A stretch of DNA of 64,000 bases, taken from the NCBI RefSeq assembly GCF_019710475.1, contig NZ_JAJFAX010000001.1:62001-126000 (forward strand), written 5' to 3'. The notes beneath the pieces were generated by a model, which was not told where the DNA came from, searched no databases, and saw nothing but the letters and a program-made list of their open reading frames with translations. Source of the DNA: Glycomyces sp. TRM65418 (GTDB lineage Bacteria; Actinomycetota; Actinomycetes; Mycobacteriales; Micromonosporaceae). Below, in pieces: positions 46,822-56,127 of the stretch (position 1 is the stretch's first letter; each line of letters begins with the position of its first letter). The position numbers were made by a program, and so were the translations under genes.

Positions 46822-49146
46822 CTAGCCGAGGACCGATTCGACAGTGACCTGGGTCTCCAACGCACGGGTTCCCGGCTCCAGGCGGCGGGTGCCCGTCACC
46901 TCGACCTCGACGGCGCCGGCCACGTCGGCGGCCGACCGGGCCAGGCGCAGTTCGAGCCGACCGGCCTCGACGACCCAGCCGCCGTCGCCGCCGACGAACG
47001 CGGCGAGCTCGACCGGCATCGCGAAGCGGACCTCGCGGGCCTCGCCGGGGCCGAGGTCGAGCCGGGCGAAGCCGACCAGGCGCTGCACGGGCCGGACCAC
47101 GGAGGCCACCGGGTCGTGGAGGTACAGCTGCACGACCTCGGAGCCGTGCCGGTCACCGGCGTTGCGCACGCGCACGGCGGTCTCGACGGCCCCTTCCGGA
47201 CCGACCTCCGGCCCGGAGAGCAGCCTCGGCGCGTCCCAGGCGAACTCGGTGTAGGACAGGCCGTGCCCGAAGACGTAGCGGGGCGTGGGATCGACCGTGG
47301 AGACCGAGGAGCGGCGGGCCAGTTCGGGCCCGAGGTAGGTGGCGGGGGGCGAGTCCGGGCGTGCCGGGACCCCCGCGGGCAGGCGCCCTGCGGGCTCGGC
47401 CGCGCCCGTCAGCACGGCGCTGATCGCGCCCGCGCCCTCCTGGCCGGGCAGGAAGGCCTGCACGATCGCCGCGGCCCGGTCGGGGGCCGTGCCGAGCGCG
47501 TACGGGCGGCCGGAGATCACGACGACCACGGTGGGGGTGCCCGAGTCGAGGACCGCTTCGAGCAGTTCCGCCTGGCGGCCCGGCAGGGCGTGGGAGGGCG
47601 CGTCGCAGCCCTCGCCGGAGGTGCCGCGGCCGAAGAGGCCCGAGCGGTCGCCGACGGCGACGACGGCGAGGTCGGCCGCGGCGGCGGCGTTCGCGGCGGC
47701 GGCGATCTCCTCGTCCGCGGCGTCGAGGACGGTGCCCCCGGCGACGTGCTCGACGGCCGCGCCGGGCAGCGAGGCGGCGAGCGACCGGGCGAGCGTGTCG
47801 ATGGCGACGCCCATGTCGACGTGCGGGTACGGGTCGTCGGGGTCGAGCTCGTCGGCGTCGTTGCGGCCGTGGTGGTTGGGGAAGGCGTAGCAGCCGAGCA
47901 TGACGGCCTTGTCGTCGGCGACCGGGCCGACCAGGGCGATCCGGCCCGGCTCGCCGCGCAGCGGCAGCGTGCCGTCGTTCGACAGCAGCACGATCGACCT
48001 GCGGGCCACCTGGGCCGCGAGCGCGCGGGCCTCGGGCGGGTCGAGGTCGATGGGCCCGTCGGCCTCGGCGACCTCCTCGAGCAGGCCGAGACTGATCTTC
48101 TGGGTCAGGACGCGTTCGACGGCGCGGTCGACCGCGTCCTCCTCGATCTGCCCGGCGGCCACCGCGTCGCGCAGGGGCGCGCCGTAGCAGTCCACACTGG
48201 GCAGTTCGACGTCGAGGCCGCTCCCCAGGGCCAGCACGGCGGCGTGCGAGCGGTCGGCGGCGACGCCGTGGAGGGAGTTCAGGAAGTTGACGCCGAAGTA
48301 GTCGGAGACGATGGTGCCCTCGAAGCCCCACTCGTCGCGCAGGATGCCGGTGAGCAGGCGGGGGTTGGCGTGGGCGGGGACGCCGTCGTTGGCCGCGTAG
48401 GAGGGCATGACGGAGCCGGCGCGGCCGATGCGCACGGCCATCTCGAAGGGGGTCAGATAGGTCTCGGCGAACTGCCGGTCGCCCATGAAGACCGGTCCGA
48501 AGTTGCGGGCGGCGTGTGAGGCGGAGTAGCCGGCGAAGTGCTTGAGGGTGGCGATGATCCCGGCGTCCTGGAGGCCCGCCACATAAGCGGTGCCGAGGAT
48601 CCCGGTGAGGTAGGGGTCCTCCCCCATCGTCTCCTCGGTGCGGCCCCAACGGGAGTCGGCGACGACGTCGAGGACGGGGGCGAGTCCCTGATGGACGCCG
48701 ACCGCGCGCATGGAGGCGCCGATCTGCCGGGCCATGGCGCCCACGAGTTCGGGGTCGAAGGTCGCGCCCCAGGCGAGCGCGGTCGGGAAGATCGTGGCGC
48801 CGCGGGCCATGAAGCCGGTGAGGCACTCCTCGTGGGCGAGGGCGGCGATGCCGAAACGGCTGGAGGAGCGGATGCGGCGCTGGAGCGAGGCGAGGTTGGC
48901 GGCGCCTTCGGCGGCGTCCACGGGGGCCGAGCCGAAGGGGCGCGTCAGCTGGCCCAGTCCGTGCGCGACGGCCTCGTCCTCGGTGACGCCGCCGGTCTGC
49001 TCGCTCTGATGCGGGGCCATGTCGCCGGCGTCGGCGTCGACCCCCCGCCACAGGCTCGACAGCTGCGCGCACTTCTCTTCGAGGGTCATCCGCTTGACCA
49101 GACCGGCGGCCCTCTCGGCCGCTTCCGCGGGGGTGTCGGTGTCCAT
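46822..49146 (-). CDS. Glycoside hydrolase family 3 beta-glucosidase-like
   Basis: 774 residues from the ATG ending at 49146. GH3 N-terminal TIM barrel with KHFAGYS (202-208) and the nucleophile Asp282 in IVSDYFGVNFLN; the C-terminal sandwich contains AVVAVGDRSGLFGRGTSGEG and GRPYALGTAPDRAAAIVQAF; a fibronectin III-like domain ends the protein. No signal peptide is seen, so it acts in the cytoplasm on imported glycosides. It is first in an operon with oxidoreductase, PmoA-like and cupin genes and divergent from a LacI regulator. Beta-glucosidase or beta-xylosidase are both possible. Confidence 0.93.
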   Translation of the reverse strand: MDTDTPAEAAERAAGLVKRMTLEEKCAQLSSLWRGVDADAGDMAPHQSEQTGGVTEDEAVAHGLGQLTRPFGSAPVDAAEGAANLASLQRRIRSSSRFGIAALAHEECLTGFMARGATIFPTALAWGATFDPELVGAMARQIGASMRAVGVHQGLAPVLDVVADSRWGRTEETMGEDPYLTGILGTAYVAGLQDAGIIATLKHFAGYSASHAARNFGPVFMGDRQFAETYLTPFEMAVRIGRAGSVMPSYAANDGVPAHANPRLLTGILRDEWGFEGTIVSDYFGVNFLNSLHGVAADRSHAAVLALGSGLDVELPSVDCYGAPLRDAVAAGQIEEDAVDRAVERVLTQKISLGLLEEVAEADGPIDLDPPEARALAAQVARRSIVLLSNDGTLPLRGEPGRIALVGPVADDKAVMLGCYAFPNHHGRNDADELDPDDPYPHVDMGVAIDTLARSLAASLPGAAVEHVAGGTVLDAADEEIAAAANAAAAADLAVVAVGDRSGLFGRGTSGEGCDAPSHALPGRQAELLEAVLDSGTPTVVVVISGRPYALGTAPDRAAAIVQAFLPGQEGAGAISAVLTGAAEPAGRLPAGVPARPDSPPATYLGPELARRSSVSTVDPTPRYVFGHGLSYTEFAWDAPRLLSGPEVGPEGAVETAVRVRNAGDRHGSEVVQLYLHDPVASVVRPVQRLVGFARLDLGPGEAREVRFAMPVELAAFVGGDGGWVVEAGRLELRLARSAADVAGAVEVEVTGTRRLEPGTRALETQVTVESVLG

Positions 49147-49197
49147 GCTGCTCCACTCAAGCGGCCCGAGGCACAGGCAGTGCTGATGCCGGCCGAT

Positions 49198-49210
49198 AGT
49201 TTCTGAAACT
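49198..49210. promoter_or_regulatory. Candidate LacI operator A (AGTTTC-T-GAAACT)
   Basis: A perfect 6-bp inverted repeat around one base, within the 264-bp divergent region, 52 bp upstream of the GH3 start. The GAAACTTT core recurs at 49325-49332. Confidence 0.6.
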
Positions 49211-49323
49211 TTTCTGATCGTTTTCGATACAGGTTCGCACACCATAACATTGATGACGGCCTACTTCTAGCGGCAATTTGCGCGTGGGATGCGTTTGCCC
49301 GGACTCGCGAAACAAGGCCTTCT

Positions 49324-49334
49324 CTCGAAACTTT
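49324..49334. promoter_or_regulatory. Candidate LacI operator B (CGAAA-C-TTTCG)
   Basis: A perfect 5-bp inverted repeat around one base, 77 bp upstream of the LacI start. It shares GAAACTTT with site A, so the pair could serve two-site repression by the divergent regulator. Confidence 0.6.
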
Positions 49335-49410
49335 CGGACGGAATCCGGGATGCCGGAGCCACCGCTATAGGATGTCCTGGCTACATTTGAATGAACGACC
49401 AGGAGGACCC

Positions 49411-50433
49411 TTGAGCGAAGCCGAACACGGGCGCATCACGATCCGCGCCATCGCCGACGAGGCCGGCGTCAGCGTGCCGACGGTCTCGCGCGTCATCAAC
49501 GGCCGCTCGGACGTCGCCCCCGAGACCCGCAAACGCGTTGAGGACCTCCTCAACGAGCGCGGCTACCAGCGCCGCCGCTCCACGCGCGTCGCCAGCCGGG
49601 CGCGACTGGTCGACCTGGTCTTCAACGAACTCGACAGCCCCTGGGCCGTGGAGATCATCCGCGGCGTCGAGGACGCCGCCCACGCCGCGGGCGTGGGCAC
49701 CGTCGTCTCGGCCGTGCACCGCCGCCGGGCCTCCACCGAGCAGTGGCTGGACAACCTCCGGACGAGGGCCTCGGACGGCGTGATCCTGGTCGTCTCCCAG
49801 CTCGCCTCGCCGATCCTGGAGCAGCTGCGGCACCTGGGCGTGCCGCTGGTCATCCTCGACCCCTCGGGCGGGCCCACCATGGACGCCCCGGCGATCGGCG
49901 CGACCAACTGGGCGGGCGGCCTGGCCGCGACCGAACACCTGATCTCCTTGGGCCACCGCAAGATCGGCTTCATCCACGGCCCCAAGCACGTCCTGTGCTC
50001 CCGGGCCCGCTTCGACGGCTACCGGGCCGCGCTGGAGGCGGGCGGCATCGAGTACGACCCGGGCATGGTCTACAACGGCGACTTCTACCACCAGTCGGGC
50101 TTCGACGCGGCGCGGTCGCTGCTGGCCCTGCCCGAGCCCCCGACGGCGATCTTCGCGTCCTCCGACCAGATGGCCTTCGGCGCGTACGAGGCGATCCGCC
50201 AGGCCGGCCTGCGCATCCCGCAGGAGATCAGCGTCGTCGGCTTCGACGACCTCCCCGAGTCGCGCTGGACCTCCCCGCCCCTGACGACGGTGCGCCAACC
50301 GCTCGCCGAGATGGGCGCGCTGGCGGCCAGGACGGTCCTGGAGATGGCCACCGGCAACGAGATCGACTCCCCGCGGCTCGAACTCGCCACCGAACTCGTG
50401 GTCAGGGAGTCCACCGCCCGGCTGACCCGCTGA
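49411..50433 (+). CDS. LacI-family transcriptional regulator
   Basis: 340 residues from the TTG at 49411, chosen for AGGAGG just upstream and because the HTH (TIRAIADEAGVSVPTVSRV, with INGR) then begins at residue 9. The periplasmic-binding-protein-like effector domain follows (LGHRKIGFIHGPKHVLCSRARFDGYRAAL, VVGFDDLPESRWTSPPLTTVRQPL). It is divergent from the GH3 operon and should repress it until a sugar ligand binds. Two palindromes sharing GAAACTTT lie between the genes. Confidence 0.93.
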   Translation: MSEAEHGRITIRAIADEAGVSVPTVSRVINGRSDVAPETRKRVEDLLNERGYQRRRSTRVASRARLVDLVFNELDSPWAVEIIRGVEDAAHAAGVGTVVSAVHRRRASTEQWLDNLRTRASDGVILVVSQLASPILEQLRHLGVPLVILDPSGGPTMDAPAIGATNWAGGLAATEHLISLGHRKIGFIHGPKHVLCSRARFDGYRAALEAGGIEYDPGMVYNGDFYHQSGFDAARSLLALPEPPTAIFASSDQMAFGAYEAIRQAGLRIPQEISVVGFDDLPESRWTSPPLTTVRQPLAEMGALAARTVLEMATGNEIDSPRLELATELVVRESTARLTR

Positions 50434-50458
50434 GCGTCCCGGCGCCGGTCCCGCGGGA

Positions 50459-51721
50459 TCAGGCGCCGGGGATGCCGTCGTTCGCCAAGGGGACCGGCGC
50501 GGCCTCGACCTCCGTCACCCTGCCCACGTTCACGTGGTAGGTGGTGCCCTCGTAGTCCTGGACGCCGCCGGTGATCGTCGCGATGCCGACCGTCTGGTAG
50601 CCGGCGTGGTTGTCGTCGCTGTAACCCAACGGGACGATGCCGTTGCCGAGGATCTCGCCCGACTCGACCGCGGCCACCAGGGACTCGCGGGTCGGGTCCT
50701 CGCCCGCGGCGGCGAGGGCCTCGGCGAACAGGTAGCCGACGCTCATGCCGAAGACGGTGTTGCCGGTGAACGGCGCGCCGTCGTTGTACTCCTCGTTGAT
50801 CCGCTCGAACAGCGCGACCCACTCCCCGTCAGGACTGAACGGCAGGTAGTTGACGCTCACCATGCCCTCCAGCAGGGCCGGTCCGGTCTCCTCCCCCAGG
50901 TACTGCACCAGCGTCGGGTAGTCGGCGCCCGAGGAGGAGACGTACCACTGCGGGAACCACTCCATCTGCGCGGCCGTGCCGACCGCCATCGCGGTGAACC
51001 CGTTGATGGTGCCGAGGATGTTGACCTCGCACTCGGCCTCCATGAGCTTGAGGATGCTGCCGGTGAGGTCATCGCTCGAGGTCGAGTACAGCTGGATCTC
51101 GCTGATCGCGTTGCCGCCCACGACGGTCTCGACGCCTTCGAGGATGCCCTGCCCGTAGTCGTCGTCCTGCCCGAGGACGCAGATCTTCGCGTCCGGCTGC
51201 TGATCGACCGCGTACTGGGCCAGCGCGGCGCCCTCGGTCACGTACTCGGCGTTGAAGCCGAAGGTGTTGGGGTAGACGTGGGGCTGGTTCCAGACGCGCG
51301 AGCCCGAGGAGATGAACAGGTCGGGCACGCCCTCGTCGTCGAGGTAATCGAGCACCGCCGAGTGCGTGGGAGTCCCCAGGCCGTTGACGATGGCGAAGAC
51401 CTCGTCCTCCTCGACCAGCTCGGCCACCGTCTCCTGCGTCTTGACCGGGTCGTAGGCGTCGTCCCTGACGAGGTACTGGATGCGGCGCCCGTTGATGCCG
51501 CCGTTGTCGTTGACGTACTCGAAGTAGGCCGCGGTGGCCGCCGAGATCGCCGCGTACCCGGCCGCGGCCGGACCGGTCAAAGGCTGGTGGGTGCCGATCG
51601 TGACCGTCGTATCGGTGACGCCGGGCGTCGCCTCCTCGCTGGGCCCCGAGCAGGCCACGAGCGTCATCGACGCCACCGTGGCCAGGACCGCCACGGCCGA
51701 CGCTGTTGCGGGGGTGCGCAT
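50459..51721 (-). CDS. Solute-binding lipoprotein, branched-chain amino-acid (Peripla_BP_6) type
   Basis: 420 residues from the ATG ending at 51721. N-terminal lipoprotein signal with lipobox LVAC (Cys24), then an ABC substrate-binding fold: TVTIGTHQPLTGPAAAGYAA and NDNGGINGRRIQYLVRDDAYDP are characteristic of LivK-like proteins. It binds small amphipathic ligands outside the membrane. No permease or ATPase genes adjoin it, so it either works with a distant transporter or acts as a sensor. It converges with the LacI gene. Confidence 0.92.
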   Translation of the reverse strand: MRTPATASAVAVLATVASMTLVACSGPSEEATPGVTDTTVTIGTHQPLTGPAAAGYAAISAATAAYFEYVNDNGGINGRRIQYLVRDDAYDPVKTQETVAELVEEDEVFAIVNGLGTPTHSAVLDYLDDEGVPDLFISSGSRVWNQPHVYPNTFGFNAEYVTEGAALAQYAVDQQPDAKICVLGQDDDYGQGILEGVETVVGGNAISEIQLYSTSSDDLTGSILKLMEAECEVNILGTINGFTAMAVGTAAQMEWFPQWYVSSSGADYPTLVQYLGEETGPALLEGMVSVNYLPFSPDGEWVALFERINEEYNDGAPFTGNTVFGMSVGYLFAEALAAAGEDPTRESLVAAVESGEILGNGIVPLGYSDDNHAGYQTVGIATITGGVQDYEGTTYHVNVGRVTEVEAAPVPLANDGIPGA

Positions 51722-51900
51722 GCCGTTCACCTCGATGTTGTTCGCCGCCGACAGGACGCGCAGTGCTGCGTGCGCGCAGGGGTGAAGCGAAATGCTACGT
51801 GCATTCGGCGGCCCGCGGGGTCCGTCGACCTGCCGGAACAACATACGTCACATCGAGGAGCGCCGATATGTCAGGCGCTGAGGAGAGCCGTCCCGTGCGT

Positions 51901-51927
51901 GGCCGTATCGCGGTTTGCGGTACGGCC
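51901..51927 (-). terminator. Possible terminator after bioB
   Basis: GGCCGTA and TACGGCC pair at 7 bp, with an inner CGCGG/CGG portion, in the 234 bp between the bioB stop and the solute-binding gene start. No T-run; low certainty. Confidence 0.35.
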
Positions 51928-51955
51928 GGGCGTTCGGGGCGGCATCGTCGCTCTC

Positions 51956-53023
51956 TCAGGCGTTGGGGGCGACCTCGGTGCCCGCGCCGCGTTTGCGGGG
52001 TTTCACCGCTTCCCGGACCGCTTCGGGGACCGCGTCGAGACCGAGGGGCACGAGACCGGCGTCGGCGATGAGGGCGAGATCGTCCTTCGCGGCCTGGCCC
52101 TCACTGGTCAGGTAGTCCCCGAGGAAGATCGAGTTCACGATCTGCAGCGCCACACCCTGCATCTGCCGCAAGTGGACCTCGCGGCCGGCCGCGAGGCGGA
52201 CCTCCGCCGCGGGGTTGGCCAGGCGCACCATCGCGAGGATGCGCAGGCACCGGCGCGGATCGAGCTCCCACTTGCCCTCCAGCGGCGTGCCCTCGAAGGG
52301 CAGCAGGAAGTTCACCGGAATCGAGTCCACATCGAGCCCCCGCAGACCCAGCGCGACCGACACCAGGTCGGCGTCCGACTCCCCCATCCCCGCGATGAGA
52401 CCCGAGCAGGGCGAGAGTCCCGCGCCGTGCGCGGCGTTCACCGTGTCCACCCGGTCGGCGAAGGTGTGCGTCGAGCAGATCTCGGCGTACGAGTCCTCCG
52501 AGGTGTTCAGATTGTGGTTGTAGGCGTCCGCGCCGAGCCCGGCGAGGCGCTCGGCCTGGCCCTCCTTGAGCAGCCCCAGGCACGCGCACACCTCGACCCC
52601 CGGCGCGGCGTTCTTCACCGCCGCGATCGTCTTGCCCACCCGCTCGACGTCCATATCGGTCGGACCGCGTCCGCTCGCGACCAGGCACACCCGCGAGGCC
52701 CCGCCCGCGACCCCGGCCGCGGCCTGCTCGGCCGCCTGCTCGGGGCTCAGCCACGTGTACTTGAGGACGTCGGCCTTCGAGCCGAGGCGCTGGGAGCAGT
52801 AGTTGCAGTCCTCCGGGCACAGCCCGCTCTTGAGGTTCACGAGGTAGTTGAGCTTGACCGTGTTCCCGAAGTGGCGGAAGCGAAGCCGGGCGGCGGCGGC
52901 CACCACGTCCATGAGCTCGGCGTCCGCGCTCGCCAGCACCGCCTCCAGGTCGGCGGCGGCCGGGTCCGCCCCCGCGTCGGCGGCGGCGGACAGGCGGCTG
53001 AGGGCTTCGTGCACTGCGGTCAT
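51956..53023 (-). CDS. bioB: Biotin synthase
   Basis: 355 residues from the ATG ending at 53023. Radical SAM cluster Cys69-Cys73-Cys76 in [35 protein letters not shown] and the C-terminal [21 protein letters not shown] carry the second-cluster ligands. It inserts sulfur into dethiobiotin. No other bio genes are adjacent. Its upstream 218 bp is a divergent promoter shared with the NlpC/P60-like gene. Confidence 0.97.
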   Translation of the reverse strand: MTAVHEALSRLSAAADAGADPAAADLEAVLASADAELMDVVAAAARLRFRHFGNTVKLNYLVNLKSGLCPEDCNYCSQRLGSKADVLKYTWLSPEQAAEQAAAGVAGGASRVCLVASGRGPTDMDVERVGKTIAAVKNAAPGVEVCACLGLLKEGQAERLAGLGADAYNHNLNTSEDSYAEICSTHTFADRVDTVNAAHGAGLSPCSGLIAGMGESDADLVSVALGLRGLDVDSIPVNFLLPFEGTPLEGKWELDPRRCLRILAMVRLANPAAEVRLAAGREVHLRQMQGVALQIVNSIFLGDYLTSEGQAAKDDLALIADAGLVPLGLDAVPEAVREAVKPRKRGAGTEVAPNA

Positions 53024-53241
53024 GGCAAAAATCTTGCCACAGCGCCGCGGCGGGGAACCTTTCGCATGGTTCAGGGGAATTGCGCGCAAATGACCTCCGG
53101 ACGTCACGCTCGGACCGGAGCGTCGCGATCCGCCTACACTTGCTACAGTGGGTGGTCGGTGCTGCGAAGAACGCTGCAGGCTGGATCTCCTGCTCGCGTT
53201 TCGAACGACGAACCGCTGAAACCTTCCGGAGAGAACCAACC

Positions 53242-54171
53242 GTGCCGATCGCACCTGGACAACCGGCGTTGATCGCCGTCGCAGTCGCGACCCTCTGGGC
53301 CCAGCCCTCGGCCCCTGGACCGGAGGACCGACTCGCCCTCGGCGTGCCTTCGGCCATCAGGGAATGGGTCGCCCGGCTCACCAACGACATCCGCGCCCAC
53401 GGCCTCAAGGGGCGTGTGCGGACGCAGTGCCTCCTCGGGACCCCCGTCGACGTCCTCCAGATCACCGACGGCTGGGCCCAAGTGGCCTGCCCGGCGCAGG
53501 AGACCTCCGGGTGGCTGCCGATCGACCAGCTCGTCTACCCCGCCGAGGGCGACGCGGAAGGGGTCGAGCACCTCGTCAGCGCCACCGCGACCGCGGTCCG
53601 GGACGAACCGGGCGGCGACGTCGCCATCCCCGGCGTGACCCTGGGGACCCGTCTGCGGGTCGTCGGCAAGCCCTACCGGGGCTGGGTGCCCGTGGCCCTG
53701 CCGGGCCCGCGGCAGCCCGGCTGGGTGCCCCAGCGCGACCTCGCCGCCGAGCCCGTGTCCGCGGCGTCCTCGACCGGCGTGATCGCCGCCGGGCTCGACG
53801 CGGTGAAACTCGCCCAGCAGCTCCTGGAGATCCCCTACCTGCACGGCGGCGTCAGCGCCTACGGGATCGACTCCCCGGGGCTGGTGTGGATCGTCTACCG
53901 CCAGCTCGGGATCGACGTGCCGCGGTTCAACGAGGCGCTCATCGACATCGGCGAGTCGGTCGACTTCGAGGACCTGCACCCCGGCGACCTGGTGTTCATC
54001 GAACACGGCGGCGACCCGAAGACCCCGGCGATCATGGCCGAGCGGGGCCAGACGGACCTGCCGGAGGTCATCTTCTCCTCCCCCGTCTACGGCAAGGTCG
54101 TCGTCGAGTCCCTCAAGGACTCCGAGCTGACCCAGATCACCGCCTGCCGCCGCCTGCCGGTGCGAGTCTGA
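53242..54171 (+). CDS. NlpC/P60-like protein lacking the catalytic cysteine
   Basis: 309 residues from the GTG at 53242 (GGAGAG upstream); no signal peptide is evident. Two SH3-like modules (about 55-100 and 110-165, [20 protein letters not shown] and [20 protein letters not shown]) precede a C40-peptidase-like domain (185-305). The catalytic motif normally DCSGLV is here DSPGLV (Asp210-Ser211-Pro212), so the nucleophilic Cys is Ser, and the usual HVGIY histidine strand reads [11 protein letters not shown] with no clear His. The fold is kept ([29 protein letters not shown]). It is probably a non-catalytic wall-binding or regulatory protein. Confidence 0.8.
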   Translation: MPIAPGQPALIAVAVATLWAQPSAPGPEDRLALGVPSAIREWVARLTNDIRAHGLKGRVRTQCLLGTPVDVLQITDGWAQVACPAQETSGWLPIDQLVYPAEGDAEGVEHLVSATATAVRDEPGGDVAIPGVTLGTRLRVVGKPYRGWVPVALPGPRQPGWVPQRDLAAEPVSAASSTGVIAAGLDAVKLAQQLLEIPYLHGGVSAYGIDSPGLVWIVYRQLGIDVPRFNEALIDIGESVDFEDLHPGDLVFIEHGGDPKTPAIMAERGQTDLPEVIFSSPVYGKVVVESLKDSELTQITACRRLPVRV

Positions 54172-54252
54172 GGGCCCGTTCCCGCGACGCGCCGCACGAG
54201 CGGCACCGGCACGGCGAACCCCGCCGGCGGCTCCGACCGGGCCCGAGAACGA

Positions 54253-54290
54253 AACGGCCCGCCGCCCCTTCCCATGGGCGGCGGGCCGTT
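54253..54290. terminator. Bidirectional terminator between NlpC/P60-like and TerC genes
   Basis: AACGGCCCGCCGCCC pairs perfectly with GGGCGGCGGGCCGTT over 15 bp, with an 8-nt loop, between convergent genes. Confidence 0.85.
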
Positions 54291-54300
54291 GCCGTTCCGC

Positions 54301-55383
54301 TTACTTCTCGGCGACCGCCACCGCGGGGGCGGAGGGCTCGTCCAGCACGGCTTCGGACTCCGCGAAGAGCTCCTTCCAGGTCTTCCCCTCGCGATGCAGC
54401 AGGACCCCGTTGGCGATGACGACCGCGGCGAGCACGCCGACGATGACGCCGAGCGAGAGCGCGGTCGGAACGTGCGGCAGCCACTCGATGTGGTGCCCGC
54501 CGTTGATGAACGGCAATTGGTTCTCGGCCAAGCCGTTCATGACGAGCTTTACGCCGATCCAGCCGAGGATCGCGGACAGGCCCAGCGCGAGGAACTTCAG
54601 CGACTTGAGCATCGCGGCCAGCAGGAAGTAGAGCTGGCGCAGGCCGAACAGCGCGAAGATCGTCGCGGTCCACACCAGGTACGGCTCTTGCGTGAGGCCG
54701 AAGATCGCCGGGATCGAGTCGAGCGCGAACAGGATGTCGGTCGAGCCGATCGCAAGCATCGCCAGCAGCAGCGGAGTCGCGTAGCGGAGCCCGTCGATCC
54801 GGGTCAGCAGCTTGCCGCCGTGGTACTCCTTGCTGACGCGCATCTTCGACTCGGCGAACTTCATGAACCTGGAGGGTTCGTACGCCTCGTCGTCGCCCTT
54901 GTCGCGGAGCAGGCCCACGGCCGTCCAGATGAGGATCGCACCGAAGATCAGGAAGACCCAGCTGAACCGCTCGACGAGGACGGAGCCCAGCGCGATGAAG
55001 ATGCTGCGCAGGGCGATCGAGAGCACGATGCCGACCAGGAGCACCCGCGACTGGAGCGGTTCGGGTACCCGGAAGGCCTGGATGATGAGGAGGAATACGA
55101 AGAGATTGTCGACCGACAGGGCCTTCTCGGTGAGAAACCCGGCGAGGAACTGGCCCCCGTACGTGCTGCCCTGCGTCCAGAACATGACGCCGGCGAAGAC
55201 GAAGGCGGCGGCGATGTAGACGCCTGACCAGGTGGCCGCTTCACGCAGGCCGGGACGGTGGGGATTACGGATCGCGCTTGTCAGATCCAGGACCACGACC
55301 GCCGCGAGCACGATGAGCGTGAGGGCCCAGACCCAAGGTGGGAGTTCCAATGTGTTGCCTTCCGCATGACTCTGGATGGTCAC
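54301..55383 (-). CDS. TerC-family membrane protein (predicted Mn2+ exporter)
   Basis: 360 residues from the GTG ending at 55383, with GGGAGAG correctly spaced and located at the end of the riboswitch. Nine or so transmembrane helices; conserved TEKALSVDNLFVFLLII (membrane Asp and Asn) and AIGSTDILFALDSIPAIFGLT mark the TerC/Alx family, several members of which export manganese, including to extracytoplasmic enzymes. Regulation by a yybP-ykoY-type leader supports this. The C-terminus is cytoplasmic and charged. Confidence 0.9.
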   Translation of the reverse strand: MTIQSHAEGNTLELPPWVWALTLIVLAAVVVLDLTSAIRNPHRPGLREAATWSGVYIAAAFVFAGVMFWTQGSTYGGQFLAGFLTEKALSVDNLFVFLLIIQAFRVPEPLQSRVLLVGIVLSIALRSIFIALGSVLVERFSWVFLIFGAILIWTAVGLLRDKGDDEAYEPSRFMKFAESKMRVSKEYHGGKLLTRIDGLRYATPLLLAMLAIGSTDILFALDSIPAIFGLTQEPYLVWTATIFALFGLRQLYFLLAAMLKSLKFLALGLSAILGWIGVKLVMNGLAENQLPFINGGHHIEWLPHVPTALSLGVIVGVLAAVVIANGVLLHREGKTWKELFAESEAVLDEPSAPAVAVAEK

Positions 55384-55387
55384 ATGG

Positions 55388-55487
55388 TCTCTCCCGATCC
55401 TCGCGGACCAGCGCCACCGGGGACCGCTCAGGATCCCGTGCATTGACGACGACGCTAACAGCGGCAAGCGCTGCAGGATACTCCCCA
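55388..55487 (-). ncRNA. yybP-ykoY-type manganese riboswitch upstream of terC
   Basis: On the minus strand the leader contains the family hallmarks in order: GGGGAGTA (55479-55486), CGTCGTCAATG (55441-55451), CCCCGGTGGCGC (55411-55422) and GCGAGGATCGGGAGAG ending at the ribosome binding site. The AUCCU after GGGGAGU can pair with the AGGAU before GGGAGAG as P1. The aptamer overlaps the Shine-Dalgarno region of the TerC gene, so translational control by Mn2+ is likely. Confidence 0.75.
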
Positions 55488-55620
55488 CAAACCTGATGAT
55501 GATCGAACTGAACCAGTCTGCCTGCTCGAACCCGACTTGTCATCAGTCAGATTTGTGACTTCACTCTCGACGCCGTTCCAGGGGATTCCGACGCGGTGAA
55601 AGCTGTGGGAGGCTCCGCGC

Positions 55621-55911
55621 ATGGTTCTGGAAGTCGCTGAAATCAAGATCACCCCCGGTCGGGAAGACGCTTTCAAGGAGGCCTATCGCCAGGCCCGGGA
55701 GTTCGTGCGGGTCTCCCCCGGGCTGCGCTCGATGCGCATGACCCAGGGCGTGGAGAACCCGAGCCGGTTCGTGCTCCTCATCGAATGGGACTCGGTCGAG
55801 GCCCACGATCAGGGCTTCCGCGAGACGGACCGGTTCCCGAAATGGCGTGAGGCCATCGGGCCGTTCTTCGCCGAGCCTCCGTTCGTGGAGCACGTCGTCG
55901 ACGTCGATTGA
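55621..55911 (+). CDS. ABM-domain (antibiotic biosynthesis monooxygenase-like) protein
   Basis: 96 residues, a single dimeric alpha/beta-barrel: VLEVAEIKITPGREDAFKEA at the N-terminus and PSRFVLLIEWDSVEAHDQGF in the middle are ABM signatures. GGGAGG precedes the ATG. Members are haem-degrading (IsdG-like) or quinone-modifying enzymes or simple stress proteins. No haem-binding His is obvious, so a specific function is not assigned. Monocistronic, divergent from the TerC riboswitch. Confidence 0.85.
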   Translation: MVLEVAEIKITPGREDAFKEAYRQAREFVRVSPGLRSMRMTQGVENPSRFVLLIEWDSVEAHDQGFRETDRFPKWREAIGPFFAEPPFVEHVVDVD

Positions 55912-56127
55912 GCGATGGGGGCGGGCGCCGGTTCGGCGGCCGGAGACCGCCCGCCGTATGCAGTCGTGCGCTGCGCGGTCTGGTGGAGGTGCCCGAGCGC
56001 GCGAGTCAGCCCGCGACCCGAGCGTTTCGGCGGTCCCCTGCCGACCGTCTCACCTACACCAAAACCGGGGCAAGCCTGACACAGGGAGCCAACCGACTCA
56101 AGAAGCGAGTTCTGTCCCGTGGACGAC

